The translations under genes and the position numbers were made by a program. Source: a virus. From it: a stretch of 38,618 bases of DNA. The stretch covers positions 1 to 38,618 of IMG/VR virus record IMGVR_UViG_3300038832_000015. One strand, 5' to 3'. Numbering within the stretch: the first letter of the stretch is position 1; each line of letters opens with the position of its first letter. A model generated the notes under the pieces. That model did no database searches. It worked only from the letters and a program-made list of their open reading frames with translations, and was not told the origin of the DNA. This document shows positions 9,701 through 15,693 of the stretch, piece by piece.

Positions 9701-12241
9701 TGTTATATGAATACTATTAACGCTACCTCTCGCCATCTTTAAAACTGAACTGCCTTCGGTAGTTGTAATTGCCGCCGATTCTGCAGTAACATTTACACCA
9801 CTTCCAAAATTACTAGGATCATTATAATGAATCCAACCATTAGAACCAGTATTTAAAGATTGAGTAAATGGAAAAGAAGATATTCCGCTTGAATCTCCAA
9901 AATCCCCATTTGTTAGTAAGTTCTGACCTAAAGCATTAATTACAGTAGTACTAGTGTTTTGAGCATTTTCTAAAGCCTCATCTAACTGAGATTGTAAATC
10001 TGCTATAATACTAGCTTGAGATGCAACACCTTCTGAAAAACCTTCTTCATAACTTCCATCTCCAATACTTTCTAAAACTTGAAACAAACCAGCTAATGTC
10101 TCGTCATTATTTTCAATAACAGATTCTATATTAGTTAAGCCAGAGCTTATATAGTTATAGCTACCTATAGCTTCAGCACCATCCATTTGAGATGCAGCGT
10201 TTAAACCCCCTATGGTAGCATTATACTCACTAATTACACTAGTAAGTTGTCCTTGAAGAGTTGATATAACTTCTTCTAATTGATTAATTTGTACATCATA
10301 ATTACCAATATCTTCAATAAGGTTGTCATAGTTAGATCCGTATTGAATAGTTTGAGTTAAGTTAACATTAACACCATCAAACCAAGCTAAATCTCTTTGA
10401 GATGTACCTGCTAGATAATCAGATATAGCAGTAGCAGCATCAGTACTAAAAACTAAATCGAAGGTATAAGAAGCTCTAAAATCTACTATAAGTTCAGTTT
10501 CAGGATTTCTAAATTGTCTTATTGACACGTTAGACATTACTATAGTATCTTGCTCTGCAAAATCATTAGCTACAATTAATTTAAATAATTGATTATTCCC
10601 TTGAGCCTCAAACTGAAAAGAAAAACTACTATTAGTAGAAGTTACTGCAGGACTAACGTTTTTACCATCTTGTGTTTGAAAAGTAATAGAATTTCCTGAA
10701 GATGAAAAAGTAGAAATATTTGCCTCTATTCTATAAACATCACCTTTAACTATCCCACCTAAAGGAACAGGAAAAAACACTTCTCTATTAAATGATCCTC
10801 GAACTGGGTTTTCTATAGTTATAGAATCATTAAGTATAGATACGCTAGAATTAGCGTCAATAAAATTAAGACCAGAATTTCGATAAGAACTAAAACTAGA
10901 TAAAGAATTGTAAGACTCTAAAACATAAAAATCACTAGCAGATGCTGTAGCACTAAGGTTTGGTGATCTAACAACCCCTAGTTGAGTGTTAACACCAAAA
11001 CTAGTTGCAACATTATTGTTTAATGTAGATATAGTGTGAGTTGAAGCAGAAGTTGATCCAGGAACAAGTATTTGAGTACTAAAAGGTACAGAAAGTTTGT
11101 CGTGAAGAGAGGCAGCTATTTCAGTCATATCTCCATCAAACTCAAAAGGATCACCACTATTAAAGTCACTCTCAAATTGATTAAACACGTTTTGAGCAAA
11201 AGGTATAGCCTCAACAGTACCATTACCATTTTCAACAACGCTAAATATTTTAAACTCGTTTTGAGGATCTTGAGGTGTGATAGGGTTTATACCAGTAATA
11301 GTCATTTGAACCTCTGTTATGGCCCCTTCTCCTGAAAAAGGATTATCAACACCTATAGGACCTCCATCTTCAGGGTCGATTGGAGCAACACCAAAACCTC
11401 CGTCTACAAGTATAAAAGAATTAAGAGATCCTATATTAATTGCTGGAATAATAGGATCTTCAGTTTGTTGTATATTTAGCTGACCATAAGGAGGGAAGTC
11501 ATCAACTGTATTACTCCAAAGAGCACCACCAGCAGTACCTACCTGATTTGCAGTACTCCAAAAATCAAGTTTAAAATCTAAATTTGGTTGATCAGCTATA
11601 ATCCTAACAATAATGGTTGCTGTACCATTCATCTGAACATTAGGGGTTAAAGGAATGTAATCAAGGGAATCATTATAAGTATAACTATTTATGTAGTAAA
11701 CTTCTGAATGCCCAGTCATTTCAGTTCCAGTATCAAAATGAACAAGAGGAATATTTTGACTGTGTAAACCGTTTTCTGGATTAAAATTTGCGTATATAGC
11801 AGCAGCAGTGTCTGTGTATATAAATTCAGCTTCAAAATCTCCATCGCTCCAAGTAGGAAAAATACCAGTAGGCCAATAGGCTAAAGAAATTAGATTAGGA
11901 TTACCAGGACTAACAAAAGTGTTGCGAATTTGATTAACTGCATAATAAGCTCCAGCATTCTGTCGACCTGTTAATATAATATCTTGATAATAATGAATCT
12001 GCGGAACAGGTGGCTCCTCTATAACCTCTTCGTCTATTAGCTCCACTATAGTTTCAGACTCATCTATAAAATTATAGTTAACCTCCTGAGTTCCCTCTAT
12101 GTTCTCTACAGAGCCTGAAGTACCATCAGATGAAGCAACATTTCTAATATTCTTTGCGTCTCTGTAGTCACCCTGTTTAATTAAGCGTGGTTCAGAATCT
12201 TTGTCCATACCACCCGTAAATACTCTCTTATCTTGTGCCAT
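758..12241 (-). CDS. Giant tail/neck structural protein (beta-propeller 'stabilization'-type core with ~2000-residue fibre-like insertion)
   Basis: The 3827-residue product fills about 30% of the window. The N-terminus (VFTGGMDKDSEPRLIKQGDY, residues 7-26) and the region from about residue 2085 to the end resemble the large beta-rich tail or stabilization proteins of Bacteroidetes and other marine podo-like phages. The segment DDILYFTDNLNRPRKINVE is typical of that core. Between residues about 55 and 2085 lies unrelated sequence: a beta-rich N-terminal part; at least three segments resembling galactose-binding/CBM4_9-like jelly rolls (about 455-590, 772-942 and 1300-1440, the last two opening NLLTNGDF and NLISNGDF and ending in VDNISL or LDNFSL); long Ala/Gln coiled-coil stretches (about 640-770, 945-1290, 1440-1660); and recurring YxxGxxxG motifs. 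A further jelly-roll-like part lies near 1880-2060. It probably forms tail or neck with host-binding extensions. Usual family members are, to my knowledge, much shorter. The role is inferred. Confidence 0.72.
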   Translation of the reverse strand: MAQDKRVFTGGMDKDSEPRLIKQGDYRDAKNIRNVASSDGTSGSVENIEGTQEVNYNFIDESETIVELIDEEVIEEPPVPQIHYYQDIILTGRQNAGAYYAVNQIRNTFVSPGNPNLISLAYWPTGIFPTWSDGDFEAEFIYTDTAAAIYANFNPENGLHSQNIPLVHFDTGTEMTGHSEVYYINSYTYNDSLDYIPLTPNVQMNGTATIIVRIIADQPNLDFKLDFWSTANQVGTAGGALWSNTVDDFPPYGQLNIQQTEDPIIPAINIGSLNSFILVDGGFGVAPIDPEDGGPIGVDNPFSGEGAITEVQMTITGINPITPQDPQNEFKIFSVVENGNGTVEAIPFAQNVFNQFESDFNSGDPFEFDGDMTEIAASLHDKLSVPFSTQILVPGSTSASTHTISTLNNNVATSFGVNTQLGVVRSPNLSATASASDFYVLESYNSLSSFSSYRNSGLNFIDANSSVSILNDSITIENPVRGSFNREVFFPVPLGGIVKGDVYRIEANISTFSSSGNSITFQTQDGKNVSPAVTSTNSSFSFQFEAQGNNQLFKLIVANDFAEQDTIVMSNVSIRQFRNPETELIVDFRASYTFDLVFSTDAATAISDYLAGTSQRDLAWFDGVNVNLTQTIQYGSNYDNLIEDIGNYDVQINQLEEVISTLQGQLTSVISEYNATIGGLNAASQMDGAEAIGSYNYISSGLTNIESVIENNDETLAGLFQVLESIGDGSYEEGFSEGVASQASIIADLQSQLDEALENAQNTSTTVINALGQNLLTNGDFGDSSGISSFPFTQSLNTGSNGWIHYNDPSNFGSGVNVTAESAAITTTEGSSVLKMARGSVNSIHITAAAAFNNSTESLNITETGKFYRLSFDIVKSISAGFFGSGSEETSELSYYDGTSSWITIGSVSSGDQKIVYYEATGSTFAIRLNENFREVHLDNFSLQEISADSIDDYQDLLTQNEAAQQELSDIQSAVNEVIGSVQPTTLGGVQNLIQAYQQASASANEISNELGGLITLLNNASFSNEEVQGNITEQIAILEEAIQAVVDIDSNISSNSSYSDIAGFVSAAGTVSDDYSVLVDSITELQQTVGGIVTAGQGEGFANPGGYSITSPTVLGDYALYQTQLDAMTGHVQTLLNSLSDLSTANSSLLSDLQSQSSAAADAAAAAQADFDDQLAAANAETQEAVEALAAAQAELDAQYLLGYNDAGVLLNQQLETALTNLNAATATLEGVNPDIAAAQENLTTLINIANDLQSQLETTTPEDGISQADLDAAIANGEEIAETLQLALDAAITNLPLTNLISNGDFANNSIQNVTIFNSSSETTWSVENESLLLSNPGYALNQTMAGSSSYVEMFSSTLTQGNYIFSYDTFGSGAPQVKLREVFEGSNPLIAVGDPIIQGNSVIHNFAFTPSDPSGSTVKVNIYGQSFDGSVDNISLVKLPDNVTLTQTIIDQVNTDYQSIQQLIVQQAVSMANMYTEDDLDVYYNNGFADGAASVDITSDNQAVNDQAYLLGYNEGQLSVNPDNLFTQEQVDVLEDEAYLQGITDAGNNNFDFITQLVSTAMESADYMTDMYTEVSSDIIRLLGLLTNLSNGAQDFTATTVADALGDLSLISTVDQQYINQYNADHTQNVNNINEIITIIQQQLLTLEQNPVQSNNVNEEFSFVLYGDVDLEVDLDGSTNTFNGHGNYANITQGQTIRLLYWNENVINHEIPDESRYIELVPNQGSNFSSGILNSCHLFDNTESHISDGTYSSLGPHDHIRVIGSGTGDASVLKLSIKNFNSDNVFMSSILGPTIADDYEFIDSNNEDLDRGFHFTISVLSGDPSWQFALMNDNNIVSASNISDVSLTHINLVSGSYTEGGNVGVVSETNLLTSTADELIFPLVDDGGFVASSPTNPSNPAWNYSFTEGWRNRTGNIVFDTDVLEKSVTLESNTTYELTWHCWMPIADGRRYSIDLGDTSGGIESSSYNQTSSSLWTPDQNYVYEGDNVKRFEAEPGSNVAVIDSIAPGGQRRARVIITTGPNYSANVIRIYGGSPDPNPATTNDLNKAGGWTGNIKNFAIRKVGGTDSSTTNYNINLLYERTSTSSLRSQLSSPLYNRSRILNGSARRVIKDKLTGVTRERPIVAGGYKCIGSYEDKPKNRVYYFIFNERTAKKYDCILEYDLMTDSIQTVYQDGRSSSDNSPNNILNFSEHHLITGVNKIDDILYFTDNLNRPRKINVELAKQNEKNINNPRFIFKDAYYKSSLETVYIGIGPNSHPFEEGDHIYAQLGAIAGTAATGINGYSEILGVVKKPSAGTTFNVTNGSATVNASTGHNLDDFAGDWIGIQDASSNNFPVYYQISSVAQNTITLTSPYNGGNNTAALPVQFNGENAVGLITNSPWPGAFTPVDGVILYADPYSDIRLTNAYSPLISFGTYEDKMRYFDVVKHQPTHRPTLNLSVDVSFAANNILDNVFQFKYRYVHKDDEQTSYSPISDVAIDPMFALNSAVDAEDYGSIANKITITYDDTIADVKDIEIVARKGNNGEFVLVDTLTNNFIKYLKKVKNSYLPEYQFTDIQSSVKFYNNGTYPFVDKKDSDKLYDVVPKLAKAQTILSNNRLAYGNVLEGYDNTRLIANSGYFFEDGTALEAGTVNILYNGAYEGNIGAGGSSQFTLGGTGNPSTYDPELDFSSINLSPDSQQQLSLSLGFFTQAENWANSEVSRRAGSLVANYNMTGFGDIDSFCNEVVSQINSGNFEGGCAMSTNVGTNASDYYMGYFSNTEAVTASYLGAGVVRILFETSNVNGGGMDGGDFYNFQHQLSSYFTSGNGGLSSFKTGAFHNFGVAYFDETNRCSFVNTAPDYQGITAPGDVPLNGTRPYNKFFTEAAGTPANTPSTVDINIYNRPPRWATNYQFYYTGNTTIDEFIQMMFVGAKIATDSNDKQIYLNMGALKGKDWSYNQANNSQIDYNYVAGDRIRFISFDPGNGRQTFGEYIDLEIAGMDLYIDGEDAPIDVNSETEGFYLRINDPGNSAVLTESGTISIAHSGFSYTSSGYEKLIAEIYRPKKDLDEDLMVYYEIGDKIPIKNPGTSSRTHGGDSPQGESFNFNKEIGDYISDIPATVRLSSGDIYFKPRNMATVTDGSSQEVFFPEDYYLNDFHRTNHYSRGRINVVNNNAAERRLEASVYFSETYSSTGSVNGLSSFNPANSPYFDYNKDFGSIQALKMRDNDLIIFHESKVGRVLVQKDILNTASGEGLVSLSTNVIGNYVNLYKGEYGCCLQPESIVGFGNIFYFIDIKRGAALRLSADGLTVTSDQGMRDYFRDIGEMYVINDPEVSQIENPFSIVAGYDPKYDEYIVTFPNVLDERKNLWGKDFVRWDSSNDKYQNKETQVLYESQTLAFNERTNRWTSFYDFYPDYYGRVGRQFIGFKEGRLYKHNMTDRLYQDLYINNDDYLATKGNSKYNSFYGQQFDSHIEFPFNTEPSSVKSFNAISLEGDAKLFASMYANTGQVIQGDGLENGDKNVIRTSIGYRLVDGDIFNYQDGSGSEPYVRGNGTKFLDNLKKGDVVRIFGSTKDSGSYTFVTRIVLSVVSNTLLLLSENINLELEGNHMEVLDYKTKEGVHYSMIPFVESIINTADRGDLIGYENQGDGSEITGIGFVQGQSFGSNLGEFFGTINNSEYSLNKRITPKEMFVGAEYVLAEQDLQYPFYISSVNYDDKYQNNLPSVGDIFVCHKNTDITYNSKVISTDIKLYIRRPDNKVVLLGYPYFITEEKISFVKNPDYSAQNEAGGFLFVVKNGNVEGEKMKGQYMMTKLTTEHPGPSYLSKYKFNLYAANADIDKSELSNK

Positions 12242-12247
12242 TGTAAA

Positions 12248-13450
12248 TTATATCTTAGGAGATTGCTTAAATGCCTTTCTAGAAACCTGCATAGCAGCTT
12301 CTTTATTAAAGTTCATCATTCTAGCTCTAGCTAATCTTTTTTCGTTGTAGTAAGCTCTTTTAGCCATTTGTTTTTCGTTAGCAGGAATGCCACGTTTTCT
12401 TTGAATATACTTGTAGTAAATATAACACCTCAAAGCTTCTTCGCAAAACTTATGAATCCTAGGTGCAGACAAATTACTACCCATCTGAATTAACTCTATT
12501 CCTTTAGATAAAACTTTACCTTGTTGGCTTGTAGCTCCAACTACAAAGTTTAGATTCCCATAATCATCAAGATTACCTTCAGGATTATCTCTTTTTGTAT
12601 TTTTATAAGTTACTATAGCAGTATTACCGCTACTACTAGCTGACATAATATTACTAAATGGGGATACACCAAATTTTTGATGACCGCTATTAATTACATC
12701 TGCAAATTTTCTAGCAATATCGCTAGCTGTATCTGAAGCAGAAATAACAATTTCAGTACTTGCAGTGCTAGATGATGCAGTTCCTCTAATAAATTTGTAG
12801 TCTTGATAGGCAACAAACCCAGTTGTAGTAGGATGAGGTATGCGAAAAGCAACAGATTGAGAGCCAGAAGCAGGGATATACAAGTTGCTATAATTGTTGA
12901 ATGTTAATTTTATTATATGATCAGCAGCTCTATTATCTTCAGTAATACTTGTACCATCAGAAATATACTCCATAAAAACCGTTTTACCAGATAAATCTGA
13001 AGAGAAATTTATAGTGTTATCATTTCTGTTTAACCTATAGTAGCCTAAAGAGTTTTTTCCTCCACCTACTCCGAACTTCTTACCTATATCTGTGTGGTAG
13101 TAAGGATTATTCTCATCATAAGAGCTACTACCAACCTCAGAGGACACGCTTGAATCTAAAGATAGATTAGAATCATAACCTAACGACACAAAATTTCCGT
13201 CATCATTTTTATATCCAACCTTCAATAACTTAAGGTAATCATCAGGTAGGGTGCATTGAAGTGTTGTAGAATCTACAATAAGTGTAGTTGTCTTAACACT
13301 TTGTTCAACATCAAACGTAAGCTCTCTTAAGCCTTGCATTGCTAGTAATCTTAATTGATAGATTTGAGCCTCTTTATCATAAGAGGTGTCATCCATCATT
13401 AACTGAAAGTCGTTTACTACTTGATCTATATCTGTATAATCCATTGCCAT
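12248..13450 (-). CDS. Head-tail connector / neck ring protein (tail tubular-like)
   Basis: A 400-residue product. The N-terminal half (about 1-120) has an alpha-helical start, including the stretch IYQLRLLAMQGLRELTFDVE, then a beta segment with TLPDDYLKLLKVGYKNDDG. This layout is typical of neck/ring proteins (gp4- or tail-tubular-A-like) in podoviruses and crAss-like phages. Residues about 185-310 are a beta-rich Ser/Thr-rich section that looks inserted. The C-terminal about 70 residues are basic and helical. It lies 2 bp from the 241-residue neck gene upstream and 6 bp from the giant tail gene downstream, so the three are probably co-transcribed from the promoter at 14201. Position between capsid and tail genes supports a connector role; the exact ring is not resolved. 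Confidence 0.65.
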   Translation of the reverse strand: MAMDYTDIDQVVNDFQLMMDDTSYDKEAQIYQLRLLAMQGLRELTFDVEQSVKTTTLIVDSTTLQCTLPDDYLKLLKVGYKNDDGNFVSLGYDSNLSLDSSVSSEVGSSSYDENNPYYHTDIGKKFGVGGGKNSLGYYRLNRNDNTINFSSDLSGKTVFMEYISDGTSITEDNRAADHIIKLTFNNYSNLYIPASGSQSVAFRIPHPTTTGFVAYQDYKFIRGTASSSTASTEIVISASDTASDIARKFADVINSGHQKFGVSPFSNIMSASSSGNTAIVTYKNTKRDNPEGNLDDYGNLNFVVGATSQQGKVLSKGIELIQMGSNLSAPRIHKFCEEALRCYIYYKYIQRKRGIPANEKQMAKRAYYNEKRLARARMMNFNKEAAMQVSRKAFKQSPKI

Positions 13451-13452
13451 AA

Positions 13453-14178
13453 TTAACTATCTGCTTTTATTTCGTTAGCCTGAGCGTATTGAACAACTTC
13501 AGGCTCTCTAATTGAAACTCCTAAATACTCTAATATTTTCACAACTAACTCTCCATGACACCTACTAGATATTCTAAAATTAACAGAAGCTCCAACATCA
13601 TAAATTGGCTTCCCTGATACTGTGACGTAAGACCATTTAGGTACAGTGTCACCATAATAATAACAATAAACAATAATTTTTGTTACGCTATCAGGAAAAA
13701 CATTAATAACCTTACCTTTAGCGTTTCCAGAAATTAAAGCTATAGGGTAGTAATTAGAAGGTTTTACCAAACTACTTCTTAGTATTTGATTTACATCACT
13801 AGGCTTTACTATATCTACAGGAATGTTTGAGGATATTGAGTAATCATCACTAGGCGTAGAAAATATTGCCTCTATATAATCGCAAATTAATTGAGCCCTA
13901 CCTCCTTCATAAGAAACGCTGCCATCAACTACATTTAACTCTTGTGGGCTAAAAAAATTAGCTATATCTTGTTTTGCTAACTCTGGAGACAAAGTCTCTG
14001 CGTATGCTCCTTGTATTCTCTTAGTTGGAGACTTTTCTTTTATTATAGAAAGTCTTTTATTGTATAGTTCTAGCTCTGCTTGTTTTGCTAAAAGATTGAA
14101 ATCAGTAGGGGATATAAAACCTCTCTGTTCTTTATTAGCAAAGGTTTGCACCAGTCTATATATTTCATCAATCGTCAT
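13453..14178 (-). CDS. Neck/ring-type head-tail joining protein
   Basis: A 241-residue product beginning MTIDEIYRLVQTFANKEQ and continuing with a helical N-terminal 45 residues (GFISPTDFNLLAKQAELELY). I associate this pattern with a small structural protein found beside the neck genes of Bacteroidetes phages. The remainder is mixed alpha/beta with a beta-rich centre (about 125-200) and a helical C-terminus. It is the first gene after a strong promoter match and a terminator, and is followed 2 bp later by the 400-residue ring protein. A connector or ring function is inferred from context and N-terminal pattern. The ATG at 14178 is well placed relative to the promoter (leader of about 17 nt). 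Confidence 0.55.
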   Translation of the reverse strand: MTIDEIYRLVQTFANKEQRGFISPTDFNLLAKQAELELYNKRLSIIKEKSPTKRIQGAYAETLSPELAKQDIANFFSPQELNVVDGSVSYEGGRAQLICDYIEAIFSTPSDDYSISSNIPVDIVKPSDVNQILRSSLVKPSNYYPIALISGNAKGKVINVFPDSVTKIIVYCYYYGDTVPKWSYVTVSGKPIYDVGASVNFRISSRCHGELVVKILEYLGVSIREPEVVQYAQANEIKADS

Positions 14179-14200
14179 TATTGTGTATTTTATTCCCTAG

Positions 14201-14229
14201 CAAAAGTACGAAATTAATTCGTATAACAA
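14201..14229 (-). promoter_or_regulatory. Promoter for neck/tail operon (TTG-N18-TACTTTTG)
   Basis: On the minus strand TACTTTTG (14208-14201) is preceded by TTG (14229-14227) with an 18-bp spacer. This matches the Bacteroidetes consensus TTG-N(17-23)-TAnnTTTG. Predicted transcription would start about 6-7 bp downstream and leave a leader of about 17 nt before the ATG at 14178. The TTG element overlaps the U-tract of the preceding terminator. Confidence 0.75.
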
Positions 14230-14255
14230 AAAAAGGGAGACTGTTAAGTCCCCCT
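14228..14255 (-). terminator. Rho-independent terminator after the 292-residue gene
   Basis: On the minus strand the stem GGGGGAC (14254-14248) and GTCTCCC (14241-14235) forms 7 bp with one G-U pair and a 6-nt loop (TTAACA). It is followed directly by seven T residues (14234-14228). It begins about 24 bp after the stop of the gene at 14279-15157. Confidence 0.75.
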
Positions 14256-14278
14256 CTTGCATATATAACATTAATACA

Positions 14279-15157
14279 TTATCCATTAATTGCTTTTAGC
14301 CTACGCTCTATCTCAGCGTATATCTGCTCTCCCTCACCTTCAGAGCAAAAGTCTACCATTCTTTCGATAGGCTTAACTCCAATTGCAGGGACACAAATAG
14401 TATTACCTGAAGATACCCAAGTTACACCTGTTTTCTTCATAGAGATAATACCTGATTCCTCAGCCATTAATAAAAGTTGTTTCATCTCTGTACGAGGATC
14501 ATTCATACCTGCTAAGAAAGCTGTAGGATTCTTTTCTGCTTGAATCTTCATATCCCAGCGAATCTCATCTACACTCTTGTTAGTATTAACACCTAATACC
14601 TTAGCATACCCTACAAGCTCATTTAAAGGCATTTTAAGAGCACTTTGTACAGCGTCCATAACATCAGCAACCTGAGCTATTTTATCTTGCGCAGCCTTCT
14701 CATCGTCCTTCATTGTAAATAAAATGTTTTTAGATTTTATTCTATGAGGATTACTACCATTAGCGTTACAGGTATCTAAATATTTTTTAAGGGTAGGGTT
14801 AGTGTGATCTACAAATACAAATCCATTTGTGAAAGCAATAGGCTCTCTCATTTTAGCTGTTTCTGGGTGATCGTCTACAAATATAGAAGCCTCTCCAGGA
14901 ACGTATCTAATCTTTCTATTCTCACCTGTTTCAGGGTCAAATATAATATCCTCAGCTTTTAATAAAGAAACTACAGGGTATTGAGGCATACCTCTTCTAT
15001 CTTTAGCTTTAGAAACTAATTGATATACAGAAGCCTTATACTCTTGTTTCTTATTAGCAAATCGAGGGGTGAATTTTTTTTCTACTACGGGAGCTTTAGC
15101 TTCAACCTTAGTAGACGTAGGAGGCGTAACAGCCTTACGAGTTTTTGTCTTTGACAT
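14279..15157 (-). CDS. Hypothetical head-region protein with possible C-terminal HeH/SAP-like helices
   Basis: A 292-residue product of unknown family. The N-terminal 35 residues are Lys/Thr/Pro/Ala-rich and probably disordered. Residues about 38-150 form a beta-rich domain containing FDPETGENRKIRYVPGE and FVDDHPETAKMREPIAF. Residues about 177-211 (LNELVGYAKVLGVN followed by SVDEIRWDMKIQ) resemble a helix-extended-helix or SAP-like DNA-binding motif, though this is a weak match. The gene stands alone between two hairpin terminators (15191-15218 upstream, 14228-14255 downstream), so it is probably a separate unit. No clear TAnnTTTG precedes it; the nearest is the one-mismatch TAATTTTA at 15178-15171. 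It lies between capsid and neck genes, so a head-associated role is likely. Confidence 0.5.
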   Translation of the reverse strand: MSKTKTRKAVTPPTSTKVEAKAPVVEKKFTPRFANKKQEYKASVYQLVSKAKDRRGMPQYPVVSLLKAEDIIFDPETGENRKIRYVPGEASIFVDDHPETAKMREPIAFTNGFVFVDHTNPTLKKYLDTCNANGSNPHRIKSKNILFTMKDDEKAAQDKIAQVADVMDAVQSALKMPLNELVGYAKVLGVNTNKSVDEIRWDMKIQAEKNPTAFLAGMNDPRTEMKQLLLMAEESGIISMKKTGVTWVSSGNTICVPAIGVKPIERMVDFCSEGEGEQIYAEIERRLKAING

Positions 15158-15190
15158 AATAATTATTTTCTAAAATTAACTTAAAGTTTA

Positions 15191-15218
15191 TAAAAGGGGG
15201 AGAGTAAATCCCTCCCCC
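15191..15218 (-). terminator. Rho-independent terminator after the capsid-associated gene
   Basis: On the minus strand the perfect 7-bp stem GGGGGAG (15218-15212) / CTCCCCC (15202-15196) with a 9-nt loop is followed by TTTTA. The stem starts 28 bp beyond the stop of the 140-residue gene. It probably ends the scaffold-capsid transcript. Confidence 0.72.
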
Positions 15219-15245
15219 AGTAATATAATTAACTATTTCTAGTTA

Positions 15246-15668
15246 TTAGTCAGCATTTTCAACGTGTAGTATATCAATGTCTGTGATACCTGTTAAATTT
15301 TGCTCGCTTCCTGAATAACCATCGAACACTGTCAATATAGCTTCATTTTTATCATTTGAAAAATGAACCATTTGTTGAAGTAGGTTGTCCATTACAGCTT
15401 TTTGACCATACTGAGCTGTTGCTAAGATAACAACATCTACGTTGTCACCTTGAACATCATCAGCATCACCACCAGACCCGCTAGAGGCTTTAGGTGTAAA
15501 GAATAAACTTACTGCATCGTCATCATCAGTTACAGCACCTTTTTGATCAGAAGTACCTGAACAAGCACCTCTAAAAGAACTAAAAGGATAATAAGTTGAA
15601 CCAGTTACCTCATCATCTTCTGATGCAGCAGCAGTTCCTTTTCTAAAGTATAGATATTTTTCTACCAT
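15246..15668 (-). CDS. Small acidic capsid-adjacent protein (possible head decoration or completion protein)
   Basis: A 140-residue acidic protein starting MVEKYLYFRKGTAAASEDDE. It has Asp-rich stretches (TDDDDAV near residues 47-53, GGDADDVQGDNVD near 66-78) and a C-terminal beta-rich part. It begins 25 bp after the capsid gene stop and ends just before a terminator. This suggests co-transcription with the capsid gene and high, linked expression, as expected for a capsid accessory or decoration protein. No family is recognised with confidence; the function is inferred from position. Confidence 0.5.
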   Translation of the reverse strand: MVEKYLYFRKGTAAASEDDEVTGSTYYPFSSFRGACSGTSDQKGAVTDDDDAVSLFFTPKASSGSGGDADDVQGDNVDVVILATAQYGQKAVMDNLLQQMVHFSNDKNEAILTVFDGYSGSEQNLTGITDIDILHVENAD

Positions 15669-15693
15669 TTTCTTATCTTTTATATATTAATAA

